In this document: in pieces, positions 1-5,088 of the stretch
Position numbering within the stretch: position 1 is the stretch's first letter
How the letters are laid out: every line of letters begins with the position of its first letter
Origin: a bacterium
GTDB taxonomy: Bacteria; Auribacterota; JABMQX01
NCBI GenBank assembly: GCA_013203085.1
Contig: JABMQX010000499.1
Coordinates: forward strand, 1 to 5,104
Reading direction: 5' to 3'
DNA: 5,104 bases
Notes under the pieces: generated by a model
Database searches by the model: none
What the model saw: the letters and a program-made list of their open reading frames with translations, nothing else
Told to the model about the DNA's origin: nothing
Position numbers and translations under genes: made by a program

Positions 1-702
1 GAGACGTCGCCGGAGCTTGCCGACCTCGTTGACAACCTGTTGTGGGTTGGTGTGGGGCAGTTGGGAAAGGTCATCAGGTTTTTCAAGAAGGCCGGCGTGT
101 CAAGGGCCGTTATGGCCGGGCAGATCCGCCCCACCCGGATGTTCGAGAAACTCAAGTTCGACATGCGAGGATTGAAGGTCATTTCCCGGCTCGATAACCG
201 CAAAGCCGATAGCATATTCTCCTCTGTTGCGGAGGAGATGAGCAAGGAGGGGATAAACCTCCTGGATTCAACCTCTTTTCTGAAAGACTTTCTGGCGAAG
301 GAAGGCGTTCTCTCAGCCCGGCAGCCCACGGAGAAAGAACTCGAGGACGTCCGGTTCGGCGCCGCCATCGCAAAAGAGATGGGGCGTCTGGACATAGGGC
401 AGACGGTCGTTGTGAAGGACAAGGCGATTGTGGCGGTGGAGGCGCTCGAGGGAACAGACGAGACTATTCGCCGAGGAGGAAGAATCGCAGGGGAAGGAAC
501 TGTCGTTGTGAAAATGGCAAAACCCTCCCAGGACATGAGATTCGATGTTCCGGTTATCGGAATAGAGACCCTCCGCACGATGCGAGAAGCGAAGGTGGCT
601 TTGCTTGCAGTCGAAGCTCACAAGACGCTGGTCATTGACGAGCGAGAGGTTATGGAGCTGGCGGACCACAGCGGCATCTGCGTCATAGGCCTTTCCATAT
701 AA
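1..702 (+). CDS. lpxI: UDP-2,3-diacylglucosamine pyrophosphatase LpxI (5' partial)
   Basis: LpxI hydrolyses UDP-2,3-diacylglucosamine to lipid X and UMP, the fourth step of lipid A synthesis, replacing LpxH in lineages that lack it. The frame is open from base 1, so the gene starts upstream; a TTG at 40 is internal because the residues before it (ending ADLVDNLLW) already fit the family. The visible 233 residues carry typical family blocks: VGVGQLGKVIRFFKKAGV followed by VMAGQIRPTRM near the N-terminal side, then the C-terminal domain with GRLDIGQTVVVKD, VEALEGTDETIRRGG, GTVVVKMAKPSQDMRFD and VPVIGIETLRTM. Family members are about 270-285 residues, so roughly 40-50 N-terminal residues are missing from the window. 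The C terminus is intact, ending at TAA 700-702. rimI follows within about 60 bases. The family call is confident; it rests on recognised motifs, not on a search. Confidence 0.93.
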   Translation, partial: ETSPELADLVDNLLWVGVGQLGKVIRFFKKAGVSRAVMAGQIRPTRMFEKLKFDMRGLKVISRLDNRKADSIFSSVAEEMSKEGINLLDSTSFLKDFLAKEGVLSARQPTEKELEDVRFGAAIAKEMGRLDIGQTVVVKDKAIVAVEALEGTDETIRRGGRIAGEGTVVVKMAKPSQDMRFDVPVIGIETLRTMREAKVALLAVEAHKTLVIDEREVMELADHSGICVIGLSI

Positions 703-761
703 GAATAAATAGAGAGAGCCGGGGGGGCAGCGTTAATTACAAGTGGAGGGTGAGTCGCTAC

Positions 762-1367
762 ATGCAGGCGTTGGGTCAAGAGTTGTCCGGAGAGAGAAAG
801 GGCGAAATCGCCGTCGCGGACTCTGCGGCCTCCGGAGATGCCAAAATGACGGGCGGCCCCAGGAAGCTCACGGTAACGCTCTTGCCGATGACGGCGACGG
901 ACTTGGGGGAAGTTGACGCCATCGAGAGAGATTTGTTTCCTTCGCCCTGGCCTCGGAAAGCGTTTCTGAGAGCGCTGAAGTCGAGGGATACGAGGTTCTT
1001 CACGGCTTTTGAGAGCGGGACAGTCGTTGGCTACGCGGGAATGAGGCTTGGCGATTCGGCGCACATTCTCAATATTGCCGTGCATCGGGACTACCGTCGG
1101 AGGAAGATTGGGTCTCAGATGCTCGCCCTTCTGCTCGATCTGGCGGTGAGGCACGGCGCGCGCTGTGTGACTCTAGAGGTCAGAAGCTCGAATACAACAG
1201 CGCAGAGTATCTACCGGAAGTTTGGATTCGCCCCGGTCGCCGTCAGAAAAGGTTACTACGCGAGAGAGAAGGAGTCCGCCATCGTAATGGCGAAGGAAAT
1301 CGGCAAATGGGCCGCCTCCGAGCGTCCGCGGGCGACAGAACAGAGGGCGTTGGACCCGGGCGTCTAA
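762..1367 (+). CDS. rimI: Ribosomal protein S18-alanine N-acetyltransferase (GNAT family)
   Basis: RimI acetylates the N-terminal alanine of ribosomal protein S18 using acetyl-CoA, in the cytoplasm. From ATG 762 the protein is 201 residues: an extension of about 35 residues, then the GNAT fold. Visible landmarks are the FPSPWPRKAF segment, strand ILNIAV (about 102-107), the acetyl-CoA loop RDYRRRKIGS (about 109-118), LEVRSSN and SIYRKFGF. Glu139 (in LEVR) and Tyr151 (in SIYRKFGF) sit 12 apart, matching the general base and general acid described for Salmonella RimI (E103, Y115). The usual first Gly of the R/Q-x-x-G-x-G loop is Lys here. Start choice: GGAGG at 745-749 is 12 bases before ATG 762. 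A GTG at 750 has no spacer. ATG 846, with GGAG at 834-837 and an 8-base spacer, would give 173 residues, closer to the family's usual 150 or so, and is a serious alternative. A tail of about 20 residues extends past the GNAT core. Confidence 0.9.
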   Translation: MQALGQELSGERKGEIAVADSAASGDAKMTGGPRKLTVTLLPMTATDLGEVDAIERDLFPSPWPRKAFLRALKSRDTRFFTAFESGTVVGYAGMRLGDSAHILNIAVHRDYRRRKIGSQMLALLLDLAVRHGARCVTLEVRSSNTTAQSIYRKFGFAPVAVRKGYYAREKESAIVMAKEIGKWAASERPRATEQRALDPGV

Positions 1368-1388
1368 CGATAGTTGGGAGCGTGTTTT

Positions 1389-2303
1389 ATGGGTTTTCGG
1401 GACCTTGTGAATCTTATGGATAGACTGCGGGCTGAGAAAGGCTGCCCCTGGGATAAGAAGCAAACGCTCGATTCCCTCAAGCCGTTCCTCATCGAGGAAA
1501 CGTACGAGGTCATCGAAGCCATCGAAAACGGCCAACCGGAGAAGCTGAGGGAGGAGCTGGGCGACCTCCTTTTTCACATCCTGTTCATGAGCAAAGTGTC
1601 CGCCGATGAGGGAACGTTCGATATTGAAGATGTGATCCGGTTCGTGTACGAGAAAATGAGGCGGCGCCACCCGCACGTCTTCGGACCAGTGGGAGCACAG
1701 CCCGCCGCTGGCGACAGCCAGCCCTACAAGGCGACGCCCGACGCCCTGAAGCCAGCAGGATTGAGAGCCGCAATCCCAAAGTCAGGCGGCAGCCAAAAGA
1801 GCAGCGACGCTGCACCACAGGATGCGGATGAGGTGCTCGAACGGTGGTACGAGATCAAGCAACATGAGAGGGATCACAAGGGCATTTCCTCCCTGATGGA
1901 TGGCATCCCGCGACACCTTCCCGCTCTCCAAAAAGCCCAAAAAGTTCAGCGACGCGCGGCTCAGGTCGGCTTCGACTGGGAAAAGGCGGAGGATGTGCTG
2001 GAGAAGATTTCCGAGGAGATGGCGGAGCTGAGCGAGGCGATTTCTCGGCGTCGGGAGGACGATATTGCCGAGGAGGTGGGCGACCTGTTGTTCTCGGTGG
2101 TGAATGTGTGCCGTTTTCTCGATGTGGACGCGGAGGATGCCCTTCGGGGAACGATCGCGAAGTTCACGGAGAGATTCAGGGAAATGGAGCGGCGAGTGGC
2201 AACCGGCGGCAGTACGCTCAGAGACCTTTCGCTGGAAGAGATGGATACCGAGTGGGAAGCGGTCAAGGCGAAGGGAAAACGGACCTCAGAAGACAAGGCG
2301 TGA
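1389..2303 (+). CDS. mazG: Nucleoside triphosphate pyrophosphohydrolase MazG with enlarged inter-domain linker
   Basis: MazG hydrolyses NTPs and dNTPs to the monophosphate and pyrophosphate, a house-cleaning and stress-related role. The protein is 304 residues from ATG 1389, which has GGGAG at 1376-1380 and an 8-base spacer; a TTG at 1374 overlaps that ribosome binding site and is rejected. Two all-alpha MazG domains are visible. The N-terminal one has GCPWDKKQT (18-26), EETYE (36-40) and EELGDLLFH (55-63). The C-terminal one has EEMAE (209-213) and EEVGDLLF (228-235). The acidic EExxE and ExxD metal-binding residues are intact in both. In E. coli MazG the C-terminal domain is the active one. 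The linker between HPHVFG (94-99) and EVLERWYEIK (148-157) is about 48 residues, against roughly 12 in E. coli MazG, and is rich in Ala, Pro, Ser, Gln and Lys. The gene starts 21 bases after rimI and is probably co-transcribed with it. Confidence 0.95.
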   Translation: MGFRDLVNLMDRLRAEKGCPWDKKQTLDSLKPFLIEETYEVIEAIENGQPEKLREELGDLLFHILFMSKVSADEGTFDIEDVIRFVYEKMRRRHPHVFGPVGAQPAAGDSQPYKATPDALKPAGLRAAIPKSGGSQKSSDAAPQDADEVLERWYEIKQHERDHKGISSLMDGIPRHLPALQKAQKVQRRAAQVGFDWEKAEDVLEKISEEMAELSEAISRRREDDIAEEVGDLLFSVVNVCRFLDVDAEDALRGTIAKFTERFREMERRVATGGSTLRDLSLEEMDTEWEAVKAKGKRTSEDKA

Positions 2304-2348
2304 AGGCATGATAGATAGGGTGCTTGGCGAGTCGAGCCTTTATACCGA

Positions 2349-2382
2349 GCCGAGTTGTGCCATTCAGGGAATGGCTCGCGGC
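2349..2382 (+). other. Imperfect hairpin downstream of mazG
   Basis: GCCATTC (2359-2365) and GAATGGC (2369-2375) form a perfect 7-bp stem with a 3-base loop. Outer bases GCCGAG (2349-2354) can extend it by pairing with CTCGCGGC (2375-2382), with a bulge. It sits 45 bases after the mazG stop and could end or stabilise that transcript. No T-run follows, so it is not a standard intrinsic terminator. Confidence 0.4.
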
Positions 2383-2436
2383 AGCCTTCACCGCCCTGTC
2401 GCGACGGGACGCGGGATAGACAAAGGAGGTTGGCTC

Positions 2437-2465
2437 TTGACTGAACCGACGTTCAGTGGTATCTT
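2437..2465 (+). promoter_or_regulatory. Putative sigma70 promoter P1
   Basis: TTGACT at 2437-2442 and TATCTT at 2460-2465 are separated by exactly 17 bases, giving a predicted start near 2472. It points toward the secreted-protein gene at 2695. The -35 region and spacer are overlapped by an 18-base dyad, so this promoter would be expected to be regulated. The assignment is made by eye from hexamer match and spacing. Confidence 0.5.
2440..2457. promoter_or_regulatory. 18-base dyad operator candidate overlapping P1
   Basis: ACTGAACCGACGTTCAGT consists of two perfect 7-base arms (ACTGAAC and GTTCAGT) around a 4-base centre. It covers the last three bases of the P1 -35 hexamer and most of the spacer, a position where a bound dimer would block RNA polymerase. 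Arm length and symmetry fit operators of dimeric helix-turn-helix repressors such as the TetR/AcrR family. No regulator gene is present in the window, so the binding protein is unknown. Confidence 0.5.
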
Positions 2466-2503
2466 TTGGGGAGAAAGAAAGGAGAATGAAGCGGCTGGAA
2501 TTT

Positions 2504-2558
2504 TTGACAAAAAAAAGGCGATTTTTTTCTTGACAAAGGTTTTGGGCAATTCTATCTT
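2504..2558 (+). promoter_or_regulatory. Putative sigma70 promoter P2 with A/T-tract upstream element
   Basis: A perfect TTGACA (2530-2535) and TATCTT (2553-2558) are separated by 17 bases, giving a predicted start near 2565 and a leader of about 130 bases before the 2695 gene. An A8 run (2509-2516) and a T7 run (2522-2528) lie immediately upstream, where an UP element would contact the RNA polymerase alpha subunits. A second TTGACA at 2504-2509 has no convincing -10 box. P2 shares its -10 hexamer and spacing with P1, 93 bases upstream. This is the strongest promoter-like signal in the window. Confidence 0.65.
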
Positions 2559-2577
2559 TAGCGTCAGCATAGAAAGG

Positions 2578-2635
2578 GGCGTAGTAACGCCGTCGGTTGA
2601 TTGGGGCTGATACCAAAATCAGAGGAGGTTTCTCC
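2578..2635 (+). promoter_or_regulatory. Leader with three small hairpins
   Basis: Three perfect short stems lie in the predicted leader: GGCGT/ACGCC (2578-2591, loop AGTA), CTGAT/ATCAG (2607-2622, loop ACCAAA) and GGAG/CTCC (2624-2635, loop GTTT). The last one buries a Shine-Dalgarno-like AGGAGG (2623-2628) that has no usable start codon at normal distance. The true ribosome binding site for the next gene is AAGGAG at 2680-2685. I do not recognise a known riboswitch here. Confidence 0.3.
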
Positions 2636-2694
2636 GGTTCTCAGTCAGGAACTGCAATCATAAATGAACACATAAGTGGAAGGAGCTGACGGTT

Positions 2695-3492
2695 ATGAGG
2701 ACACGCAAAGCAAAAATCGGTATCTGTTTCGTAGTGAGCATCATGGCTGCCGGATTGCTCGGAACAGCTATGGCGCAAGTTTACACTGACCCGGTCGGCT
2801 TCGTGAAAGTGGATGCGGTCAGAAATGGGTTGACCATGATCTCTGTTCCGCTCACTGCCGCAGACAACGCCCTGTACGGGGCGGAGGGCTGCGTCGGCGA
2901 CCAGATTAAGGAAAACCTCACCGGGGGCGCTGGCGCGGCGTTTGCGGACGTGATCTGGAAATGGGACCTGGGCACGCAGAGTTACGTCACCGCTTTCCTG
3001 ATAGCGGACTGGGGTGCGCCGTATGATGGCAATTGGTGGGATGAAGGCGCTGGCGATTACTCCACCCTAACGTTTGACGCGGGCGAAGCCTGCTGGATAA
3101 TGAGAAGGGACAATGACCCTGAGTTAGCAACGATCACGTTCCTGGGTTGGGTGCCCATGGGAGAGACGACCACGTTGACCTTGGTCAAAGGTCTGAGCAT
3201 GTTCAACTGGCCGTATCCGACGACGCTGGCTCTCAACGACAGTACTCTTGGAGCGGCCGGAACCGGCGGCGCCGGCGCGGCGTTTGCCGACGTTGTGTGG
3301 CAATGGGAGGCTGCTACGCAAGGGTATACCACTGCATTTCTCATCGATACTTGGGGTGTGCCGTACGACGGACAATGGTGGGATGAAGCGACGGGCGATT
3401 ACTCGACGATTCAGTTCGCGCCAGGCGCTGGTTTCTGGTATATGAGAAGGCCGGATGCCTCCGCAGTCTGGGTTTGCACGAGACCATATTAA
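2695..3492 (+). CDS. Secreted two-repeat protein with TDPVGFV motif
   Basis: The product is a 265-residue exported protein of unknown function. Residues 1-27 are a clear signal peptide (basic MRTRKAK, a hydrophobic core, then TAMA before Gln28). The mature part begins QVYTDPVGFV. Two copies of a unit of roughly 105 residues follow, about 45-152 and 166-265. Shared blocks lie 114 residues apart: GGAGAAFADV (77 and 191), FLI..WG.PYDG.WWDE (101 and 215), GDYST (120 and 234) and MRR (136 and 250). The first unit ends in FLGWVP, a beta-strand-like junction. From memory this resembles a large secreted family in Verrucomicrobiota and relatives, with a 'VGYV' start, two beta-rich units and Gly/Trp-rich turns; this was not checked. 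There is no membrane anchor, PEP-CTERM or LPxTG signal, so it is probably periplasmic or secreted. ATG 2695 has AAGGAG at 2680-2685 with a 9-base spacer. It is the first gene after P1 and P2. Confidence 0.85.
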   Translation: MRTRKAKIGICFVVSIMAAGLLGTAMAQVYTDPVGFVKVDAVRNGLTMISVPLTAADNALYGAEGCVGDQIKENLTGGAGAAFADVIWKWDLGTQSYVTAFLIADWGAPYDGNWWDEGAGDYSTLTFDAGEACWIMRRDNDPELATITFLGWVPMGETTTLTLVKGLSMFNWPYPTTLALNDSTLGAAGTGGAGAAFADVVWQWEAATQGYTTAFLIDTWGVPYDGQWWDEATGDYSTIQFAPGAGFWYMRRPDASAVWVCTRPY

Positions 3493-3500
3493 GGCTCAAC

Positions 3501-3520
3501 GTTCTCCCGCTGAGGAGAGC
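3501..3520 (+). other. Weak hairpin between secreted-protein gene and first PEP-CTERM gene
   Basis: GTTCTCC (3501-3507) pairs with GGAGAGC (3514-3520) around a 6-base loop, including one G-T pair. An A/T-rich stretch follows but without a T-run, so it may stabilise or process mRNA rather than end it. I see no good promoter in the 79-base gap: CATAAT at 3520-3525 lacks a -35 box. The next gene is therefore probably co-transcribed with the one before. Confidence 0.3.
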
Positions 3521-3571
3521 ATAATAGAATAAGAGGCAAGTTTTTAATACCTTTCAACGAAAGGGGGTAGC

Positions 3572-4162
3572 ATGAAAGCACGAGTACTCTTGGTTCTGCC
3601 GGCTTTGCTGGCTATGTTAGGGCTGGTTGCGGTATGCGACGGCGCAGCCATCATATGGGGTGGTTCCGGCGCGGTAGATGACTCGGGTGCCCTGTTATCG
3701 GGCACGCGTGGTTTCCAAGTCAACCTGTCAAACGGTGCGCTTCTGCAGCTCTACAAGGCAGTGGGCGGCATTGACGACCCGAGTGACGATCTGGCTTCTT
3801 ATGTGGACACCAACTATGTAATTGACGATGTGCTTCTGGAGGAGATCCCCATTGGGTTGGGTCTGGGTCCTCCGGGAGGGCCTGCAAACGGTGCCTGGTC
3901 TAGGACGACAGATGTGAATATTATCCCTGGTGACGTTCTCTATGTCCGGGCGTACAACGTTCCCAAGGCGGACGTGGACGCGACCTCCGAGGTCGGTATC
4001 GCGGACGTTGATCGCATGATCGTGAGCCACACCGTGGAGGTGGTAGATTCCCCTCAAACGTACCTCTTCGACAACCTGAAGACGCAGCCGATTCCCGAGC
4101 CTGCGACGCTGCTGTTCCTGGTTCCGGGACTGGCGCTCTGGGCACTGAGGAAAAAGAAGTAG
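3572..4162 (+). CDS. PEP-CTERM sorting domain protein (upstream paralogue)
   Basis: The product is a 196-residue exported protein with unknown mature function. Residues 1 to about 25 are a signal peptide (MKAR, then a long hydrophobic stretch, cleavage probably near CDGA). The mature part opens AIIWGG and contains NLSNGALLQLYKAVGGIDDP, NYVIDDV, GLGLGPPGGP, RTTDVNIIPGDVLYVRAYN and MIVSHTVEVVDSPQTYLFDNL. The C terminus is a textbook PEP-CTERM signal: PEP at 175-177, a hydrophobic segment LLFLVPGLALWAL, and the basic end RKKK. Such proteins are cut and anchored or released by an exosortase, usually in bacteria that make extracellular polysaccharide; no exosortase is in this window. ATG 3572 is preceded by AAAGGGGGT (3560-3568), a near-consensus ribosome binding site. 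It is paralogous to the gene at 4261, with the final 118-base block of the two genes almost identical. Confidence 0.9.
   Translation: MKARVLLVLPALLAMLGLVAVCDGAAIIWGGSGAVDDSGALLSGTRGFQVNLSNGALLQLYKAVGGIDDPSDDLASYVDTNYVIDDVLLEEIPIGLGLGPPGGPANGAWSRTTDVNIIPGDVLYVRAYNVPKADVDATSEVGIADVDRMIVSHTVEVVDSPQTYLFDNLKTQPIPEPATLLFLVPGLALWALRKKK
4014..4131 (+). repeat. Near-identical 118-base block, copy 1
   Basis: Bases 4014-4131 match 4775-4892 at 115 of 118 positions, with no gaps (hand count). The three differences are at the wobble base of a Thr codon, Gln versus Glu, and the wobble base of a Leu codon. The block encodes MIVSHTVEVVDSPQTYLFDN and on into the PEP-CTERM hydrophobic segment. Confidence 0.9.
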
Positions 4163-4208
4163 AGCGGCGTTAGGAAGAAAACGCGGTTACCACATAACAA
4201 GTTTAGGC

Positions 4209-4240
4209 AAGGGATAGCCTTCAGGGCTATCCCTTTGTCT
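4209..4240 (+). terminator. Intrinsic terminator between the PEP-CTERM paralogues
   Basis: AAGGGATAGCC (4209-4219) and GGCTATCCCTT (4225-4235) form a perfect 11-bp stem with a TTCAG loop, followed by a short T-rich tail (TTTGTCTCT). It lies 46 bases after the stop of the first paralogue and ends only about 25 bases before the start of the second. The stem is strong; the T-run is short, so termination may be partial. Confidence 0.8.
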
Positions 4241-4260
4241 CTCCAGAGGCGGAACGGCTT

Positions 4261-4944
4261 GTGAATCGCAAACACTGCGAATCCATCGCGATACCGCGGA
4301 CTCGAACACTCAGCGCCCCCACATGGAGAATCCTGCTTTTCCTGGTCCCGTTGGCAGTCATGCCGGAGATCGGGCAGAGTGCCTCGATCATCTGGGGGAC
4401 ACATGCGGGCGCAGGCGCAAGAGATCCCTCGGGCTATATTTCGGGAATTCGTGTTCCCGGGGGTCCGGTTGATTTATCGAACGGTCCGCTCGTCCAGCTC
4501 ATAAAGGCTGTCGGTGAGGTCGATGACCCGCATCAGCACCTCGCCGCCTATATGGATCCCAGCTATGTGATTGACGACGTGATTCTCGACGAGCTTCACG
4601 TCGGCTACGGCCTTGGGCCGCCCGGCGCCCCGGCCAAGGGCGAGTGGTCGCGAACCACCGAGGTGGACATCATCCCCGGCGACGTAATCTATGCCAGGCT
4701 GTATAACATGCCCAAGGCCGAAGTCGGAGCAAGAGACGGTTGGTACACACGAGTCACGATCAGAAATACTGAGGGCATGATCGTGAGCCACACCGTGGAG
4801 GTGGTAGATTCCCCTCAAACATACCTCTTCGACAACCTGAAGACGGAGCCGATTCCCGAGCCTGCGACGCTGCTGTTCCTCGTTCCGGGACTCGGAATCT
4901 GGGCGCTGCGGAGAAAGAAGCACGTCCTCCGCGACAGCAGATAG
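4261..4944 (+). CDS. PEP-CTERM sorting domain protein (downstream paralogue)
   Basis: The product is a 227-residue exported paralogue of the 3572-4162 protein. The GTG at 4261 is the only reasonable start: an ATG at 4323 is out of frame and in-frame later starts fall inside the signal peptide. AGAGG (4245-4249) lies 11 bases upstream, a weak site. The N-region is unusually long (about 23 residues) before the hydrophobic core ILLFLVPLAVM, with cleavage probable after GQSA (41). The mature part opens SIIWG and repeats the sister's blocks: DLSNGPLVQLIKAVGEVDDP, SYVIDDV, GLGPPGAP, RTTEVDIIPGDVIYARLYN. PEP is at 199-201, followed by LLFLVPGLGIWAL and RRKK. Unlike the sister, it runs seven residues past the basic cluster (HVLRDSR). 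It is also longer by four residues just before MIVSHTVEVVDS. No promoter is visible between the terminator and the start, so expression may rely on read-through. Confidence 0.85.
   Translation: MNRKHCESIAIPRTRTLSAPTWRILLFLVPLAVMPEIGQSASIIWGTHAGAGARDPSGYISGIRVPGGPVDLSNGPLVQLIKAVGEVDDPHQHLAAYMDPSYVIDDVILDELHVGYGLGPPGAPAKGEWSRTTEVDIIPGDVIYARLYNMPKAEVGARDGWYTRVTIRNTEGMIVSHTVEVVDSPQTYLFDNLKTEPIPEPATLLFLVPGLGIWALRRKKHVLRDSR
4775..4892 (+). repeat. Near-identical 118-base block, copy 2
   Basis: This is the second copy of the block at 4014-4131, with 115 of 118 bases identical by hand count. Flanking sequence on both sides is far less similar: about 69% over the aligned 159 bases upstream that I counted, and 21 of 28 bases just after the block. 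Confidence 0.9.
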
Positions 4945-5013
4945 CTGACAGCCCCTCCCTACCACCTTCCCGGCCGGCACTCAGTAACCCCTCAGATACC
5001 GTGGCGGCTCAGG

Positions 5014-5040
5014 ATGGAACCGCAGAGGACGCAGAGCTGA
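5014..5040 (+). repeat. 9-base-period CGCAGAG repeat in a micro-ORF
   Basis: CGCAGAG occurs at 5021 and 5030, exactly 9 bases apart, inside a tiny frame ATG 5014 to TGA 5040 that would read MEPQRTQS. This phrase resembles a dispersed intergenic repeat common in environmental genomes (memory, not searched). The micro-ORF itself is probably not a gene. Confidence 0.5.
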
Positions 5041-5054
5041 AGCCAAGAGTTGGG

Positions 5055-5088
5055 CAGGATAACCCCGCGGAACGCGGGGATAATCCTG
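5055..5088. repeat. GC-rich imperfect palindrome
   Basis: CCCCGCG (5063-5069) and CGCGGGG (5073-5079) form a perfect 7-bp stem with loop GAA. Outer arms CAGGAT (5055-5060) and ATCCTG (5083-5088) extend it across short A/T mismatches to 34 bases. It could act as a bidirectional transcription stop or be the core of a palindromic intergenic repeat. It lies 110 bases after the last gene. Confidence 0.6.

Noticed and set aside
721..727. G7 run between lpxI and rimI as a phase-variation tract
   Set aside because: It lies outside both coding regions and not inside a visible promoter, and a run of seven in a GC-rich genome is unremarkable.
618..1154. Long reverse-strand frame opposite lpxI and rimI
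   Set aside because: It is antisense to two confidently recognised genes, with Arg/Pro/His-rich shadow composition.
1173..1676. Reverse-strand frame of 167 codons opposite rimI and mazG
   Set aside because: It is the antisense shadow of conserved coding sequence.
2486..2533. Short frame MKRLEFLTKKRRFFS after P1, considered as a leader peptide or regulator remnant
   Set aside because: The ribosome binding site is one base from the ATG, and the 15 residues show no attenuation-type codon run.
2308..2610. ATG-initiated frame of 100 codons directly after mazG
   Set aside because: There is no proper ribosome binding site (GAAGG lies one base from the ATG), the peptide has no recognisable motif, and the frame runs through two promoters and homopolymer tracts.
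2263..2616. Reverse-strand frame of 117 codons
   Set aside because: It overlaps the mazG end and the promoter region antisense, the composition is unlike a protein, and there is no start signal.
2578..2694. Leader considered as a cyclic-di-GMP or other known riboswitch
   Set aside because: The conserved core sequences I know are absent; only short generic stems are seen.
4474..4980. Reverse-strand frame of 168 codons opposite the second PEP-CTERM gene
   Set aside because: A similar shadow exists opposite the first paralogue, which is expected because the two sense genes are homologous. The sense frames have signal peptides and PEP-CTERM signals.
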